Origin: Pyrenochaeta sp. MPI-SDFR-AT-0127
Taxonomy: Eukaryota; Ascomycota; Dothideomycetes; Pleosporales; Cucurbitariaceae
Assembly: GCA_020747015.1 (NCBI GenBank)
Contig: JAGTJM010000006.1
Span: 930,001-994,000, forward strand
Length of the DNA: 64,000 nt
Direction of reading: 5' to 3'
Of this stretch, positions 33,938-44,580 are shown one piece after another. The notes beneath the pieces were generated by a model that was not told the DNA's origin, searched no databases, and saw nothing but the letters and a program-made list of their open reading frames with translations. Position numbers and translations under genes: made by a program. Each line of letters begins with the position of its first letter. Within the stretch, counting starts at the first letter, position 1.

Positions 33938-35601
33938 ATGTCTCTTCATACCAAAAGCCGCAGATGGTACCAAATTCGCTGGTTCCAGGATTATGATACC
34001 CCGGAAGAACGCAAGCTTATCTTCAAGCTCGACCTCCTCATCGTCCCCTACGTATTCCTGGCTTATTGGGTCAAAGTAAGTGTTTCACAGAGAAGTAGAT
34101 TTGAGGCATGGACTAACATTTTGGCGCCACGTTCATAGTATATTGACCAAGCGAATATTAGTAATTTTGGCGCTGCATCTACTCAGGCCCATGGCTGATA
34201 ATCCGCAGATAATGCATATGTAGCGGGGCTGAAGGAAGACTTGGGATTCAACGGCAATGAGTTGGTACGGCTGCAGACCATGTACGTTGTTGGTGCAGTA
34301 CTTGGACAGCTACCTTTCATGTATCTGTTCACGAGAATTCCTATGTTTTACTTGATTCCGGTCCTGGATATTGCATGGGGCATATTCACGTTGCTTCAGT
34401 ATCGCGTTCGCTCTTTTGCAGAATTGGCTGCATATCGGTTCCTGGTTGGTTGGTTTGAGGCGGCATTCTTCCCTGCCATACACTATATCTTCGGTAAGCT
34501 ATCGCATCTGATCGATCAAAATGTGGCTGATTGTAGCTAGGCTCCTGGTACAGAGGTGATGAGATTGGACGCCGAGGTGGCTTCTTCTACGTCGGCCTTA
34601 CTTTAGGTACTCTCACCGCCGCACTAATCCAGTCCGCTGCGTCAGCACAGCTGGATGGCGTTCATGGGCTTGCAGGTTGGCGTTGGATGTACATCATTTG
34701 TTCTATCATCACCATTCCAGTCGGAATTCTTGGCTATTTTGTGCTTCCCGGAACGCCAGACAAACCAAACAAGTTGGTAATGAAAGACCATGATGTCAAG
34801 CTAGCTAAGGAGCGTCTTCTGCGAGCTGGTCATAATGTGGAAGGCAATGTTACAGTTCAGACATTCGCCAAGATTGCAAAGTCTCCACGCATTTGGGCTT
34901 TGCTACTCCTGGACATATTTTTCTGGAATGGATGTATCAATACATCAAGCGGGGGCTACCTGCTATGGCTGAAGAGCTTGAAGCGATATACGCCTACAAG
35001 CATCAATCAGTTAGGTGCTGCCTCCCCAGCGATTGGCATCTTCTATACACTCGCGATTTGCTTTGCATCAGACCTAGTGTTGGGACCTGCTTGGGCCATT
35101 ACAGTCGCTCATTCTTGGAACATAATCGGCTTGATCATACTTACTGTTTGGAATGTTCCGGAGCCCGCGCTGTGGTTTGCTTTCATGACAACATATTCGG
35201 CAGTAGCCATGTCAAGCGTACTCTACGGCTGGATTAATAGTCAGCTAAGCTACTCACCAGCTGAGCGATCCGTTGCACTCGTGCTTGCAAACACGCTTGC
35301 ACAATCGACTACCGCATGGACTCCACTTCTCGTTTTCAAGACCATCGAAGCACCAAGATTTCACAAAGGCTATCCCTTTGTCTTGGCTAACGCTGTATGT
35401 CTGATCTTGCTCGCACACATTATCAATTTTTATATAAAGAATCAGAAAAGGTGTGCGCCCCAAACTTTCAAATGTATGATCAACTTGCTAACGGTATCTA
35501 GCAAAGCTGCTTCACAAGATAATGACGAGAGTGCCGCATCACTGCAAGAGGCAAATTACAAAATCTCCCCGGAAAAGACTATTTCCCTGGCTGCCACTTA
35601 G
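33938..35601 (+). CDS. MFS transporter, anion:cation symporter family, Liz1/Seo1 type (484 aa, 5 exons)
   Basis: Exons are 33938-34075, 34139-34160 (22 nt), 34209-34493, 34541-35450 and 35502-35601; introns are 63, 48, 47 and 51 nt. Family motifs come back at the joins: LAYWVKYIDQANINNAYVAGLKEDL and YIFGSWYRGDEIGRRGGFF. The start MSLHTKSRRWYQIRWFQDYDTPEERKL resembles pantothenate/allantoate-type permeases of fungi, which import small carboxylates with protons. Helix pattern is 6+6 with GWRWMYIICSI before the central loop. The short last exon encodes a charged cytoplasmic tail. It is the only clear uptake-type transporter in the cluster and may bring in the substrate. Confidence 0.9.
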
Positions 35602-36625
35602 TTTTGAAAGTACTCTCAGAGATCAGGCACAATTTCTTCATATATCTACAACTGACTCCACTGTTTGTCTCGCATATCCCTTTCTGCATCTCAACTTAAC
35701 TTTTAACGTTTTCTATGTTAATTCCATCAAGGAAACCATTGACTGACTTTACCTATACACCACTAGACTTTTGAGACCTCACAACGCCATCGTATTAGTG
35801 GAGAACGTATTTGGAGCAAGTCGTTTGGCAAGAGTAATGAGGATGGGCATTCTAAGCCTCCAAATTTTCTATTTGATCATGAAAGTCTGAAAACCAATAT
35901 GGTCTACTTGTAATTTAGGATCTTATCGCAAATCTATCATGGACTACACCAACTATTAAACCAGAAAGTCCAATTTTCTCAGCGTCTAAACAATCACGTC
36001 TGGTCGATACTCAACATTGAAGAGACTCATAACGATGAGCTTCAGCGACCATACGACAAGTGTCACATCTTGAAGGTGAAAATCTGCCTTCATATCATCA
36101 AGTCGAATTGCTAAGTTCAATATCTGAAGTGACGAATGTTTGGCAGTCGATGTATAACAGAGACGGGCGACAGGAGACACCAGAACATGCGCCACGTTTT
36201 CTTATCGCACTGTTTTGATCCACGCAAACCGGCTCCTATTTCCCACTACTTTCTCCGAGCGCATCTAGCAAGTCTTCTGTAGCGTTGAAGATGCACTCAA
36301 ATCAACCAAGCAAGCCCGGACATGTCCGCCAGCCATTTCAAATTGACTAGTCTATAAACGCTGACGTCAGGCCCACAATTCGCTGGCGGTTTGGGGACTC
36401 ATCGCCATATGGCGCAATGGACAGCCTGCATCACGATTCGATCCTCAACAAACACATGAATATGGTACTCAGGCGAAAACGGGTGACCAAGACCTTTTTT
36501 TCCGAATGAATCCCGATCATATAGCAGGGGTGTGGAAGATTAACATTCAGAAATGCATTGTATATAGTTAAATGCAATCCTAGTTGCCGGACAAGGTTCG
36601 TTTGTTTATCACCGAGAGCAATAAC
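35602..36625. other. 1-kb intergenic region
   Basis: This lies between two plus-strand genes and should contain the FMN monooxygenase B promoter. At 36,405-36,455 a short stretch resembles the D-arm and T-arm of a tRNA but has too little sequence between them to fold as one. No other feature. Confidence 0.5.
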
Positions 36626-38268
36626 ATGACGACTACTATCACGAAGGCGACTACTGAAGTCGCTACTCATGGCAATACAATTTCACCCAAGAAAAAGATT
36701 CTTATTAATGCATTTGATATGAGTACTGTTGGCCATTTGAGTCCTGGACAATGGAAGAATCCAAAAGATCGCTCTGTCACAAAACGAAAACTGGGCTACT
36801 GGATCAATCTCGCCAAACTTCTTGAAAGAGGAGGCATCAATGCGTTATTCCTCGCTGATACTTATGGCGGATATGACACATACGAAGGAAGTTTGGATAA
36901 CTGCATCAGGAGAGCAGCGCAATGGCCTATGACGGACCCTACTATCGTATGCTTTTTGCGTTTCACCGTTCAAGGATCGCTTCGAGCTAACCATACGTAG
37001 CCCATTTCGGCCATGGCAGCCGTGACCAAAAACCTTACTTTTGCTATTACAGCTTCTACATCCTTTGAACCTCCTTTCCTTCTAGCAAAGCGCTTCAGCA
37101 CGCTCGATCATCTGACAGATGGGCGCTTCGGCTGGAATATTGTCACCAGTTGGAAGAAGGCTGCATTTAAGGCCATCGGTCTGGAAAATCCGATTGAGCA
37201 TGATGAGCGTTACGCACAAGCAGATGAATACTTGCGTGTACTGTACAAGTAAGCAGTGGAACCATCGCAATCCATCATTGCCACTGATTTAGATGTAGGC
37301 TCTGGGAAGGCTCCTGGGCCGACGACGCAATAACAGAAAACAGAGCAGAAGACGAGTACATAGACCCAAACAAAATTCGTACTATCAGGCACACGGGAAA
37401 TTACTTCCATCTCGAATCCCGCCACATCATCGACCCCTCCCCACAACGGACACCGTTCCTCTTTCAAGCCGGCACTTCATCAGCAGGGTCCGAGTTCGCT
37501 GCAACACATGCCGAAGCTATCTTCGTCTCTTCTCACTCCCCAGTCGTCTTGAAACCAAAGATCACCAAGATCCGTAAACTAGCAGCAGAGAAAGGGCGAG
37601 ATCCGCAATCCGTCAAGTTCTTCGCGACTTTCACGCCGATTCTTGGGCGTACGGATGAGGAGGCGCAAGAAAAGTATGAGGAGATAAAGATCTACGCAAG
37701 TGAGGTTGGGGGTCTGGTGTTGGTAAGTGGCTGGACCGGGATTGACCTGAGCAAATATCCGCCAGACCAAGTACTGACCGCTGATGATGCGACGACGGAT
37801 CATCGTGTACGTAGCTTGCTGGACCAATTCACTGTGACATCTCCGGATGTGCCAAAATGGACGCCCCGCGTTATCGCAGAGAAAGCATCCATAGGCGGCT
37901 TAGGTCCTGTAGCTGTAGGATCGCCGACCAGAGTTGCGGACGAACTTGAGCGATGGGTGAGGGATGCAGATGTTGATGGATTCAATATCGGATATGTCAC
38001 AACTCCTGGAAGTTTCGAAGATGTAGTGGAGTTGCTAGTGCCTGAGTTAAGACGGAGGGGTATATACGCAGAGATACCGGAGGAGGCAAAAGGCGAAGAA
38101 TGGACGGCTAGGGAAAAAGTGTACGGAAAAGGACAGGCAAAATTGAGGAATGATCATACGGGGGCACAGTATAGGTATGATGTCTACGATGAGACGCAAG
38201 AGAAGGAGGCTGCTATTGGTGAGACAAGTGCTGATAATGACATGCCCAAAAAGAGGCAGAAAAGGTGA
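36626..38268 (+). CDS. FMN-dependent monooxygenase, NtaA/SnaA/DszA family, copy B (512 aa, 3 exons)
   Basis: Exons are 36626-36946, 37001-37248 and 37299-38268; introns are 54 and 50 nt. ATG at 36626 (MTTTITKATTEV) is the first in frame. Signatures: KKKILINAFDMSTVGHLSPGQW, LADTYGGYDTYEGS, TDPTIPISAMAAVTKNL (join 1), LTDGRFGWNIVTSW, HDERYAQADEYLRVLYKLWEGSW (join 2) and RTPFLFQAGTSSAGSEFAA. The fold is the luciferase-like barrel using reduced FMN. Relative to copy A it has a different intron pattern (3 exons, not 6), a Trp-Lys-Lys where A has Tyr-Leu-Asn after the FMN-proximal loop, and a longer Lys-rich C-terminus (MPKKRQKR). The two copies are therefore old paralogues that probably act on different intermediates. 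Confidence 0.9.
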
Positions 38269-38475
38269 TGCGCAGATGTCAAGTAGAGTTAGAACTTGTG
38301 AAGCACCATTAAAAGTAAATGTACTGAAGGCGTCTACGTGTGAATTTTGACACCGAAGCATCTATCTCCCTTATCCGGGCCTGGTCAGGATGCTAAGTCT
38401 CTACAATTTTCTCCACATGAGGACCAACCAGGCGTGTACACCTTATTCCAACACCAAATGAACCCAATTTTATCC

Positions 38476-39102
38476 TCATAGTTTCATAGCTTCCCATACT
38501 TCTCCCTGTGGAAATCCTAAATGGAACCTTGCGCACTTGGCAAAGCTCAATGTTGCTTCGTCTGCCATGATAAAGTCAGCCACCCTTCCGCCGATCTCTT
38601 CATTCGCATCTATAAAATGCGCCTGGATGCGCGGCCCGCTGATTTGCTTCATCCAAGCTGGGATAACGAATCCGAAAAGACTACCTGCAATATTTTGTTT
38701 CGTGCACTGGTCGAGGTCGACCGATTCAAAAACTCCGGTAATCCTGAATGGCATTAACGTATTAACGCCCTTAGCAGGTCCAAATTCGGACGATGAGATT
38801 AATTCATCGAGGTCTTCCAATGTTACAAATGGGACTTTAGCCCGAAAGGTCGGCTGGTAAGTTGTAACCATTGCGAAAAGTAAACGTGATTCCAACGGCG
38901 CAGGACTTGCAGTGCCATTCTGAGCAAGTATGTGTGCTTTTCCATCTTTGAAAATCATGAGGCTATCATTCTCGTAGTTGCCGATGCCATCTGTACCGTG
39001 TGAAGAGAGATCGGCTGTCCGTGGTTGACCTTGATTGAAGCCGGCCTTGAGAGCCGCGTAGGTGGAGAATTGGAAGATGTCGTTTGGGACAGAATCTACC
39101 AT
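38476..39102 (-). CDS. Alpha-acetolactate decarboxylase homologue with altered metal site (208 aa)
   Basis: One exon from ATG at 39102. The family pattern is clear: FQFSTYAALKAGF (residues 10-22), SSHGTDGIGNYENDSLMIFKDG, FAMVTTYQP, MPFRITGVFE, GSLFGFVIPAWM and RIQAHFIDANEEIGGRVADF. In bacterial enzymes the zinc is held by an HxH pair and a His in a GGH motif, with an acidic residue in a DGE-type motif and a catalytic Arg. Here the positions read Gln160-x-His162, Arg173 and Ser47, while Arg120 is kept. Known members convert 2-acetolactate to acetoin. This protein may bind another metal, use another substrate (isomerase or decarboxylase) or be inactive. It converges on FMN monooxygenase B, 207 bp away, suggesting cluster membership. 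Confidence 0.8.
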   Translation of the reverse strand: MVDSVPNDIFQFSTYAALKAGFNQGQPRTADLSSHGTDGIGNYENDSLMIFKDGKAHILAQNGTASPAPLESRLLFAMVTTYQPTFRAKVPFVTLEDLDELISSSEFGPAKGVNTLMPFRITGVFESVDLDQCTKQNIAGSLFGFVIPAWMKQISGPRIQAHFIDANEEIGGRVADFIMADEATLSFAKCARFHLGFPQGEVWEAMKL

Positions 39103-39671
39103 GTTTCAGGGGGCTTTTGGGACCCACTGGGTCTTTATAATGTGTACAAAATAGTGGTCAGGCTCGGGAGCTCATATGCGACCCAGCTTGCGGTCTATGG
39201 AAGCGATGAGAACCAAGAGTGAAGTCAGACCGATGTCCTCGTCAAAACTGCCCAGAGGTATTTATCAATGTTTTCTTGTTGTCGCAGGTGGATTAATCAC
39301 TCGCAGAGTGCTGTTCAGGGGGTTAAAACGACCAAAGGATGGCTGAATTGCTAAATTCAGATGCGGCGTAGATGTCTTGTCATATGCTTCGGGGGATGAG
39401 CTGAGCCCTTGAAGATATAGTGAGAAATTAAAATACTCTGGCGAATGCTGATCTTGGTCAACGTTGGCGTGATGCTGTACTGTTATCTCCTCGATGCTCG
39501 CTCTTATGAGTTGTCGAACGAACAAACGGGCAACCAGTCAATCAGATATCGCTTATATAATAACCCTCTTGGCACGCCAGAGCTCTCAACCTCATTGACG
39601 CCAAACCGCACCACCGTGACCTCCAGCCATTGCGCAGCCTGTCTGCACCAAGAATCCCCAACCTGCCCGCC
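39103..39671. promoter_or_regulatory. Divergent promoter: acetolactate decarboxylase homologue / complex I subunit
   Basis: 569 bp between outward-facing starts. The ORF at 39265-39525 has no domain. This probably marks the boundary between the metabolic cluster and housekeeping DNA. Confidence 0.5.
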
Positions 39672-40514
39672 ATGCTCCCCTTCACCCTTCGTGCACTGCG
39701 CTCCCGTAGCGCTGCGCCACTCCTCCGCGCGAAATACGCCTCGACGGCGACGACATCGAACCAGGCGCCTGCCAACGACCCGGTCAAGCGCGCTGTGAAC
39801 CCGAATGTCTCCGAGACCAATGCGCTGCCAACATCCTCCGAGGGCTCGTTTGACAAAGTCCTGCAGGAGAGTACAGCAAAGGGGGAGGAATTGAGGAGAT
39901 CGCAGGCGCCGAATCGCAAAGGCATTTGGAGCCGGAGTCAGAACCCAAGGGAGGTTGCCATGAGTGGGCCGAGGTTTGAGCAGAGTATTATGGAGGACCA
40001 GGTACGTCAAACCGGGTAGTATGATGCCTTTGGCATTTCGAGATTCAGCCTAGAGTGGCTGCGAAGCGAACGGAGAACAGATTTGGAGATCCGAGAGTAG
40101 ACTGCATTTGCTGATCTTAGTGTGTAGCCTCGTCCATATGCTGCCATCGACCTTATTCACCAGCAACCTGTCCGCTGGACACATGAACGCACCGTATCGT
40201 GCGATGGCGGGGGCGGTCCACTCGGACATCCTCGCATCTTCATCAACGTGGACAAGCCTCAAATTTGCTGGTGCACCTATTGCGGCCTTCCATTTGTATG
40301 TTGCACCTGGCTTCTAGGTTTTATTCCGTTAATCTCTAGATCACCGAGAACCGATTGAATGAAGGCTGACATTTCTTAGGCCCACGAGCACCATAGAGCG
40401 CACCTCGAGTCCCTTCCCGAATCTGAACTGTCATATCCGCTCGGCCCAAAAGGTAAGGTGGCTGAGGTCTCTGAAGCACAGAGGGTCACAGACGAGCCGC
40501 TTGGACAGCGGTAG
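39672..40514 (+). CDS. Complex I zinc-binding subunit, NDUFS6 type (210 aa, 3 exons)
   Basis: Exons are 39672-40001, 40128-40295 and 40380-40514; introns are 126 and 84 nt. The N-terminus (MLPFTLRALRSRSAAPLLRAKYAST) is a typical mitochondrial presequence. The C-terminal zf-CHCC domain reads VSCDGGGGPLGHPRIFIN, then CWCTYCGLPF; Cys135, His144, Cys159 and Cys162 are the expected zinc ligands. This accessory subunit sits in the peripheral arm of NADH:ubiquinone oxidoreductase and is needed for its late assembly. The C-terminal tail (AHEHHRAHLESLPE onward) is longer than in animals, as in other fungi. An extra Cys157 lies next to the ligand pair. Confidence 0.92.
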
Positions 40515-42670
40515 AAGCGCAGTACCTCCTGCACTAGTCACTACTGTATATATGTAATGCGTAAAGAGGGGATCTAGAATGCAGAAAATTCATTCATAAC
40601 CGTTATTCACTGCTGTATATGGTGCTTGTTACCTTCACTATCGTCCCGAAGCGTGAACAGTCTTTGGCAGCCTTATTGTGCCAGCCAACAGCTGCAGACT
40701 CTTCGGACTCGAAACCATGCCTCCTTGTCGTCTTGATATCTATGTAGTCGAGCCAAGGTCCAATGGGAATTATAGCGAGTCCCGCTCATTATCAGTGACT
40801 TGATGCGCACCTCATGCCAGTGGAAGCTAAACTATGGCTCTAAGCATTTACCTACTCGTATTGTAGCGCAAATTCTGCATTTACAAAAGCCTATTCTCCT
40901 TGAATTACGCACCAACTTACCCGATAAGGAATGCTAGAGCAAATAATACTTGGGCAATAGGTTTCATTTACTTTGGCACTCTTCCCCCATCACTGTAACT
41001 CAGGGATAGTAAAGCATGCCAGCCTCGCCCTTTGCAGATTGCTGATAGAACTTAACAAGGTGTGAAAGCGGTAGCAGCAATACAGCGCAATTCCATCTAA
41101 CCCTGAGTAACAAGCGCTCACCTCAAGGCCTCTAGCCCCAGCCTCTCCAAGTGTTTCCATTTCACTTTACTGCCAAGACCTACTTGGCAAATACGCACCA
41201 CGATATGTACTTGGCCATACCTTGCAGAGCGAAAGCGATTCCAATCTATCAATCTGAAGATTCCAAACTAAAGTCTACTTTCACCAGGAAACGAGGATGA
41301 TGATCTTAGAATTCACATAATATCGAGGAGTTGTTTTATTCTACTACTTCATTCTCATAGCCAAGAAGCTTAAAATCCCAACACAAAATCAGATCTATAC
41401 GGGAACATGGATCAGTTGGTTTTATGGAAGGCTATCGAGAGCTACATTTAGACTTTCGAGCCACAACAGCACCTTCATTATCCTCTTCGTCGTCCTCTTT
41501 CTCACATGTGCTAGCATCAGATTTTAAGCATTCTGTGAATGACGACGCACCTACAGTCTTCCCTTCGCATCGAAATACAATCTGTCAACTGTGTGCAAAC
41601 TCACATGCAAAATTCACTCACAAGACTGTAAACACTCAACAGTCCCGCGCACATTGCTGTTCTGCCGAAGACCTATAGCCATCCAGGACCATCATGTTCA
41701 TTACTTATCTTAGCAACAGTAGTCCTTGTACCACAATATTCACCGTAGCTGACATTTCCTCGGTCCAAATAACAAGTATATCCACAGGTGGATGAGATCA
41801 TTGTCGAAAAATTGTACTTCGGCGCGACCAATTTCAATCTTCTGGACATGCCAATTATGAAGTTCTTGAATTGTCGCGAAAGCATCACGAAGAAGATGCA
41901 CGCTTTGAGGAGCTAACTTTAAGTATACTTCATGATAAGCTCGAACTCTCTAAGCTGCATAATGATATTTCAATAAAAACCCACGTACTAATGAGACGAG
42001 AGAAACAGATATTATATTCTCAAATAGACACAAGCGACAGCAAGCAGCAACATCGAACTTGCTACCGAGCGACTTGACAGGCATAAAAATAGCAGTCCAA
42101 ATTTCCTTCACAGTATGCGACTTCGATTTTGCATTTATTGTCACCATTCATCCTAGTTATAATACCTATTGGAAATCTGATGCAAGTGTCGGAGCGTCAT
42201 CATGATTCGGGAACGTATCTATACGAAGCATTGGTGTCACTAGTTATCTCTAGCACTTGTCACATCCGAGGGTAAAAGTAGTAAAATGAATAAAATACAT
42301 GAATTTTATAGTAGCTAAAGTTAAGTCTTTATTTAGTACCCGGCCTTTTTTTTGAGGGGGGGGGGGGTGGTTTCCATAGTGGTCTATTACTGATAACATC
42401 CAGATATGTTACTTGATGATAACGATAAAGGATTCTAATCCATATTTACAAATACTAAAGCAGCTGCTAAAGGCTGTTCACCAGAGATTTCTTTCTTAAT
42501 ATATACTTAAAATTGATAATTTGTCGCCGTTAAATAAGCCGATGGCTACAAGGAGGAAGGGAGGAGGGGTTGATCAGCAGCCATGTGAGAGATTATACTT
42601 AATTTACTCTAGCTCTAGATGTTACCGACATCATAATGATGAGATTTCATATATATAAGAATGATAGGAC
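40515..42670. other. 2.2-kb region without a recognisable gene; poly-G tract
   Basis: The DNA becomes more AT-rich to the right. ORFs at 41424-41678, 41673-41888 and 41871-42077 have no domain. A run of 12 G follows a T-rich stretch near 42356-42367. Part of it may be unrecognised flank of the transposase relic. Confidence 0.45.
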
Positions 42671-43274
42671 TTAATATAAGCTAGTATATAGTAGTGGCTT
42701 GATGCGCCTCTCAGAAGCAGTAACAACTTTAACAGACCCTCCAACACCAATTCGGAAACCAATGTCGTCAAAGTAGTATGTATCTTCGTCGAGGATACCA
42801 TACCTGGCTTTAACGTTGCGTACGGGGTTGAACCAGGGAGGGATAATCGCTGGATCACTACAGAAGACTCTCTGGTGATCTCGGAGTCGAGTTACCTGAG
42901 ATTTGGCTTCAGGCCGGCGGCGGACCAATCGGTATACCTAGTTGGTTCTAACGACACCTCGCTTACGAGCAGCATGCAGCTGGTTGGCCATATCACGTGC
43001 GTATTTGAACGTGAGAGCAAATCCTTGCGCGTCAAGTATCCTTATATATTTTATAAGCGCCTCTTCTTCATGCTTCAAGAGCTTTGAAGCGTTAGGGTAG
43101 GTATCACGTCGTGAAGGTAGGCCAGCGCGTCGGTCGCTAATCGTGCTTTGAGGAACGTTTGTATCGAGCAGCAGCGCGGCGCTGGCTCATTGATGCGTCG
43201 GTTTTCATGGCTTGGAGGGCAAGTTTAAGCCTGGCCTCACGGGAGAACGACTCAAGATCAGATTGTTGTGGCAT
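42671..43274 (-). pseudogene. Pogo/Tc5-type DNA transposase relic, truncated and frameshifted
   Basis: From ATG at 43274 the start MPQQSDLESFSREARLKLALQAM then RRAAARYK is the helix-turn-helix N-terminus of Fot1/pogo-like transposases. A stop and frameshift follow near 43,140. The second frame continues with LPSRRDTYPNASKLLKHEEEALIKYI (CENP-B-like region). After a further TAG it reaches RVFCSDPAIIPPWFNPV and YGILDEDTYYFDDIGFRIGVGGS, the first-aspartate block of the DDE domain (usual form NFDETGF). The frame ends at 42671 before the remaining catalytic residues. No terminal inverted repeats were found. CpA/TpG dinucleotides are still common, so it was not RIP-mutated like the block to the right. 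Confidence 0.75.
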
Positions 43275-43809
43275 TACTGATTGAAGGCATAAGTGAGATG
43301 CGAACCTGTTTGCTATTGTGAGCTGCCAGAACTGGCTATATGGAAGGAACGAGCTGAACAGACACGAGTCCTAAAGACGTAAGCATGCAACTTGTATCCT
43401 CGAACAATTACGATAGATGGTTGAGTAGTGGGAGGTCTTGGCATGAGTGACCGACTCGGTAGTGGATTACATTAGAACGCTCCGCTGACCATATATAGCC
43501 GGGCACTGAAAGTATTGAAAAGGAGCGTAAGATCCCTCGATGAGCGGACAGAAAGAAGAGTTTTGGAGCAGCGTGAAACCGTTGATTAATTGGGTGTGAT
43601 CTATTCACAGCTATATACCCAAGGAGAGTGGGCGGTGGCGGTGTTGATACAACCAACCAGGGAAGAGACGGAAAGCAGCAGCTATGATACCCCAACAACC
43701 ATCAACGGCAAAAGAGCGTGATGGAGAGAAGTTGCTAGAAGAAGTGACGCTGAAGGAAACCCAGCGAAGTCAGAAGGAGCCCGAAGAAGGAGCCCGAATG
43801 CCAACGTCC
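43275..43809. other. Short gene-free interval
   Basis: About 530 bp between the transposase relic and the effector gene's 3' end. No ORF with conserved content; the frame at 43408-43698 is unremarkable. Confidence 0.45.
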
Positions 43810-44580
43810 TTATCCCTTCTGAATGGCTTGGAGAGTATCAAGCTTCCACCTGGTAGTGCCAGGCCTCACGCCCTTGCAACTTGTCACGTCGCCGTAAGAG
43901 CGAACACGCTCTACTCCATTGAAGGTGCGTTTGTAGCGGCTCAGCGACTCCTTGACCCATCCGCCCACATCTCCAGTACCAATGGCATTCAGAGCACCAC
44001 CAGCTCTAACGCCAAAATGACACGCCGTTGTGCCCGCTTTGCCACTCGAGATGAGTGGGTAGTAGCCAACACCGTTGTCGTAGAAGCCGTCTTGAGGGAA
44101 GACTTCCCAGCTCCCCGGATTTTGCGCACACCAGTCTCGGATTGCCTGGCAACGGCCTGTAGTGGGCGCGTTGGGACCCGTGTCTCCCTTGATGTTTCCA
44201 AAGGGGCACGACTCTGGGGATTTGCCGCGGTACCACCTGTTCTTCGTATCATCGGTGTCTTGTTGTCGCCGCTGAAAGGCAGGCCGCATGGAGCGGCCTT
44301 CGACGCCAGGAGCACCTGTGAAGTAGTTCTGTCAAAGAATTTTTAGTACTGTTGCGCTGCGCTGCCACTGGTACTTGTAGTGAATCCGGGGCTGGGGGAA
44401 TTGCTTTACAATTTCGTAGGTCTCGCCATCCTCGGCGGCAAAGCTTTCCGTCGTGTAGAGAGCAGGATTGAGCTTAGTTTGGCCGTCGGCTTCGACGAAC
44501 GGCTTTATGGAAGTCTCGGTGGGGACTGCAGTTGCACTGCCGAGAGCGAGAGACGCCGCAAATAAGGTAATGAGGCGCAT
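43810..44580 (-). CDS. Secreted Hce2/Ecp2-like effector candidate (229 aa, 2 exons)
   Basis: The start MRLITLFAASLALGSATA is a signal peptide. The C-terminal part, from CPFGNIKGDTG through GRCQAIRDW, GSWEVFP, TACHFGVRAGG, IGTGDVGGWVKESLSRY and VTSCKG, follows the spacing of the Hce2 domain named after the fungal effector Ecp2, with its conserved Cys residues. The same frame is interrupted by TGA at 44334-44332. A phase-0 intron 44409-44329 (GTAAAG..TTGACAG, 81 nt, branch-like TACTAA) removes it and joins exons 44580-44410 and 44328-43810; this is my model. Without splicing the gene would be broken. Such proteins act in the plant apoplast or against other microbes; the role here is unknown. 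It lies about 850 bp from the AT block. Confidence 0.7.

Noticed and set aside
36405..36455. Possible tRNA: D-arm-like TGGCGCAATGGACAGC and T-arm-like GATTCGATCC
   Set aside because: Too few bases lie between the arms for an anticodon arm, and no acceptor stem closes. At best a tRNA-derived fragment.
43684..44346. 220-codon plus-strand ORF
   Set aside because: It lies opposite the Hce2-like gene, whose signal peptide and Cys pattern are convincing; the plus-strand product shows nothing.
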